Assembly: GCA_003165855.1 (NCBI GenBank)
Contig: PMXH01000242.1
Location: 1 to 6,243, forward strand
DNA length: 6,243 bases
Source: Acidobacteriaceae bacterium
GTDB taxonomy: Bacteria > Acidobacteriota > Terriglobia > Terriglobales > Acidobacteriaceae
Direction: 5' to 3'
Under the pieces are notes generated by a model. That model was not told the DNA's origin, searched no databases, and was given only the letters and a program-made list of their open reading frames with translations. Both the position numbers and the translations under genes were made by a program. Below, in pieces: positions 6,228 to 6,243 of the stretch. How positions within the stretch are numbered: position 1 is the first letter of the stretch; every line of letters begins with the position of its first letter.

Positions 6228-6243
6228 CAATTGGCATTCAGCC
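6204..6243. repeat. Degenerate 7-base tandem repeat at the end of birA
   Basis: Units read AAGCAAT, TAGCAAT, CAGCAGT, TAGCAAT, TGGCATT, then CAGCC cut by the window edge; the consensus is about YAGCAAT. The birA stop TAG (6225-6227) is the start of unit four, and the protein tail is encoded by units one to three. It is related to the array at 4153-4187 and may continue past 6243. Confidence 0.6.

Overview
The window is a piece of a GC-rich bacterial chromosome, most likely from an Acidobacteriota member of the Terriglobia (Koribacter-like). I infer this from the style of the NadC, ValRS and BirA proteins, from the valS-nadC-birA order, and from short repeat families that I remember as common in such genomes. 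No database search was possible.

Layout. (1) 29-1051: a gene for a secreted, cysteine-rich protein that starts with a DUF1036 domain. It is lower in GC than the rest and looks unrelated to what follows. (2) 1052-1357: an intergenic region with a possible terminator (1146-1184), a good sigma70-like promoter (1192-1221), and a leader dominated by a nested inverted-repeat element (about 1230-1333). That element carries a 29-base palindromic unit bordered by 5-base direct repeats. (3) 1358-4162: valS, complete, with a repeat-derived in-frame insertion of about 25 residues at 3218-3292. (4) 4188-5066: nadC. (5) 5121-6227: birA, a biotin ligase with an N-terminal helix-turn-helix. valS, nadC and birA are co-directional with gaps of 25 and 54 bases and probably form one transcription unit.

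The genes cover unrelated housekeeping steps: charging of tRNA-Val, the quinolinate step of NAD synthesis, and biotinylation of carboxylases with possible biotin control. I see no defence system, CRISPR array, RNA gene or transposase.

The most interesting content is small-scale repeat biology. One palindrome family occurs both in the valS leader and inside the valS coding region. A degenerate 7-base tandem repeat supplies the C-terminal codons and stop codons of both valS and birA.
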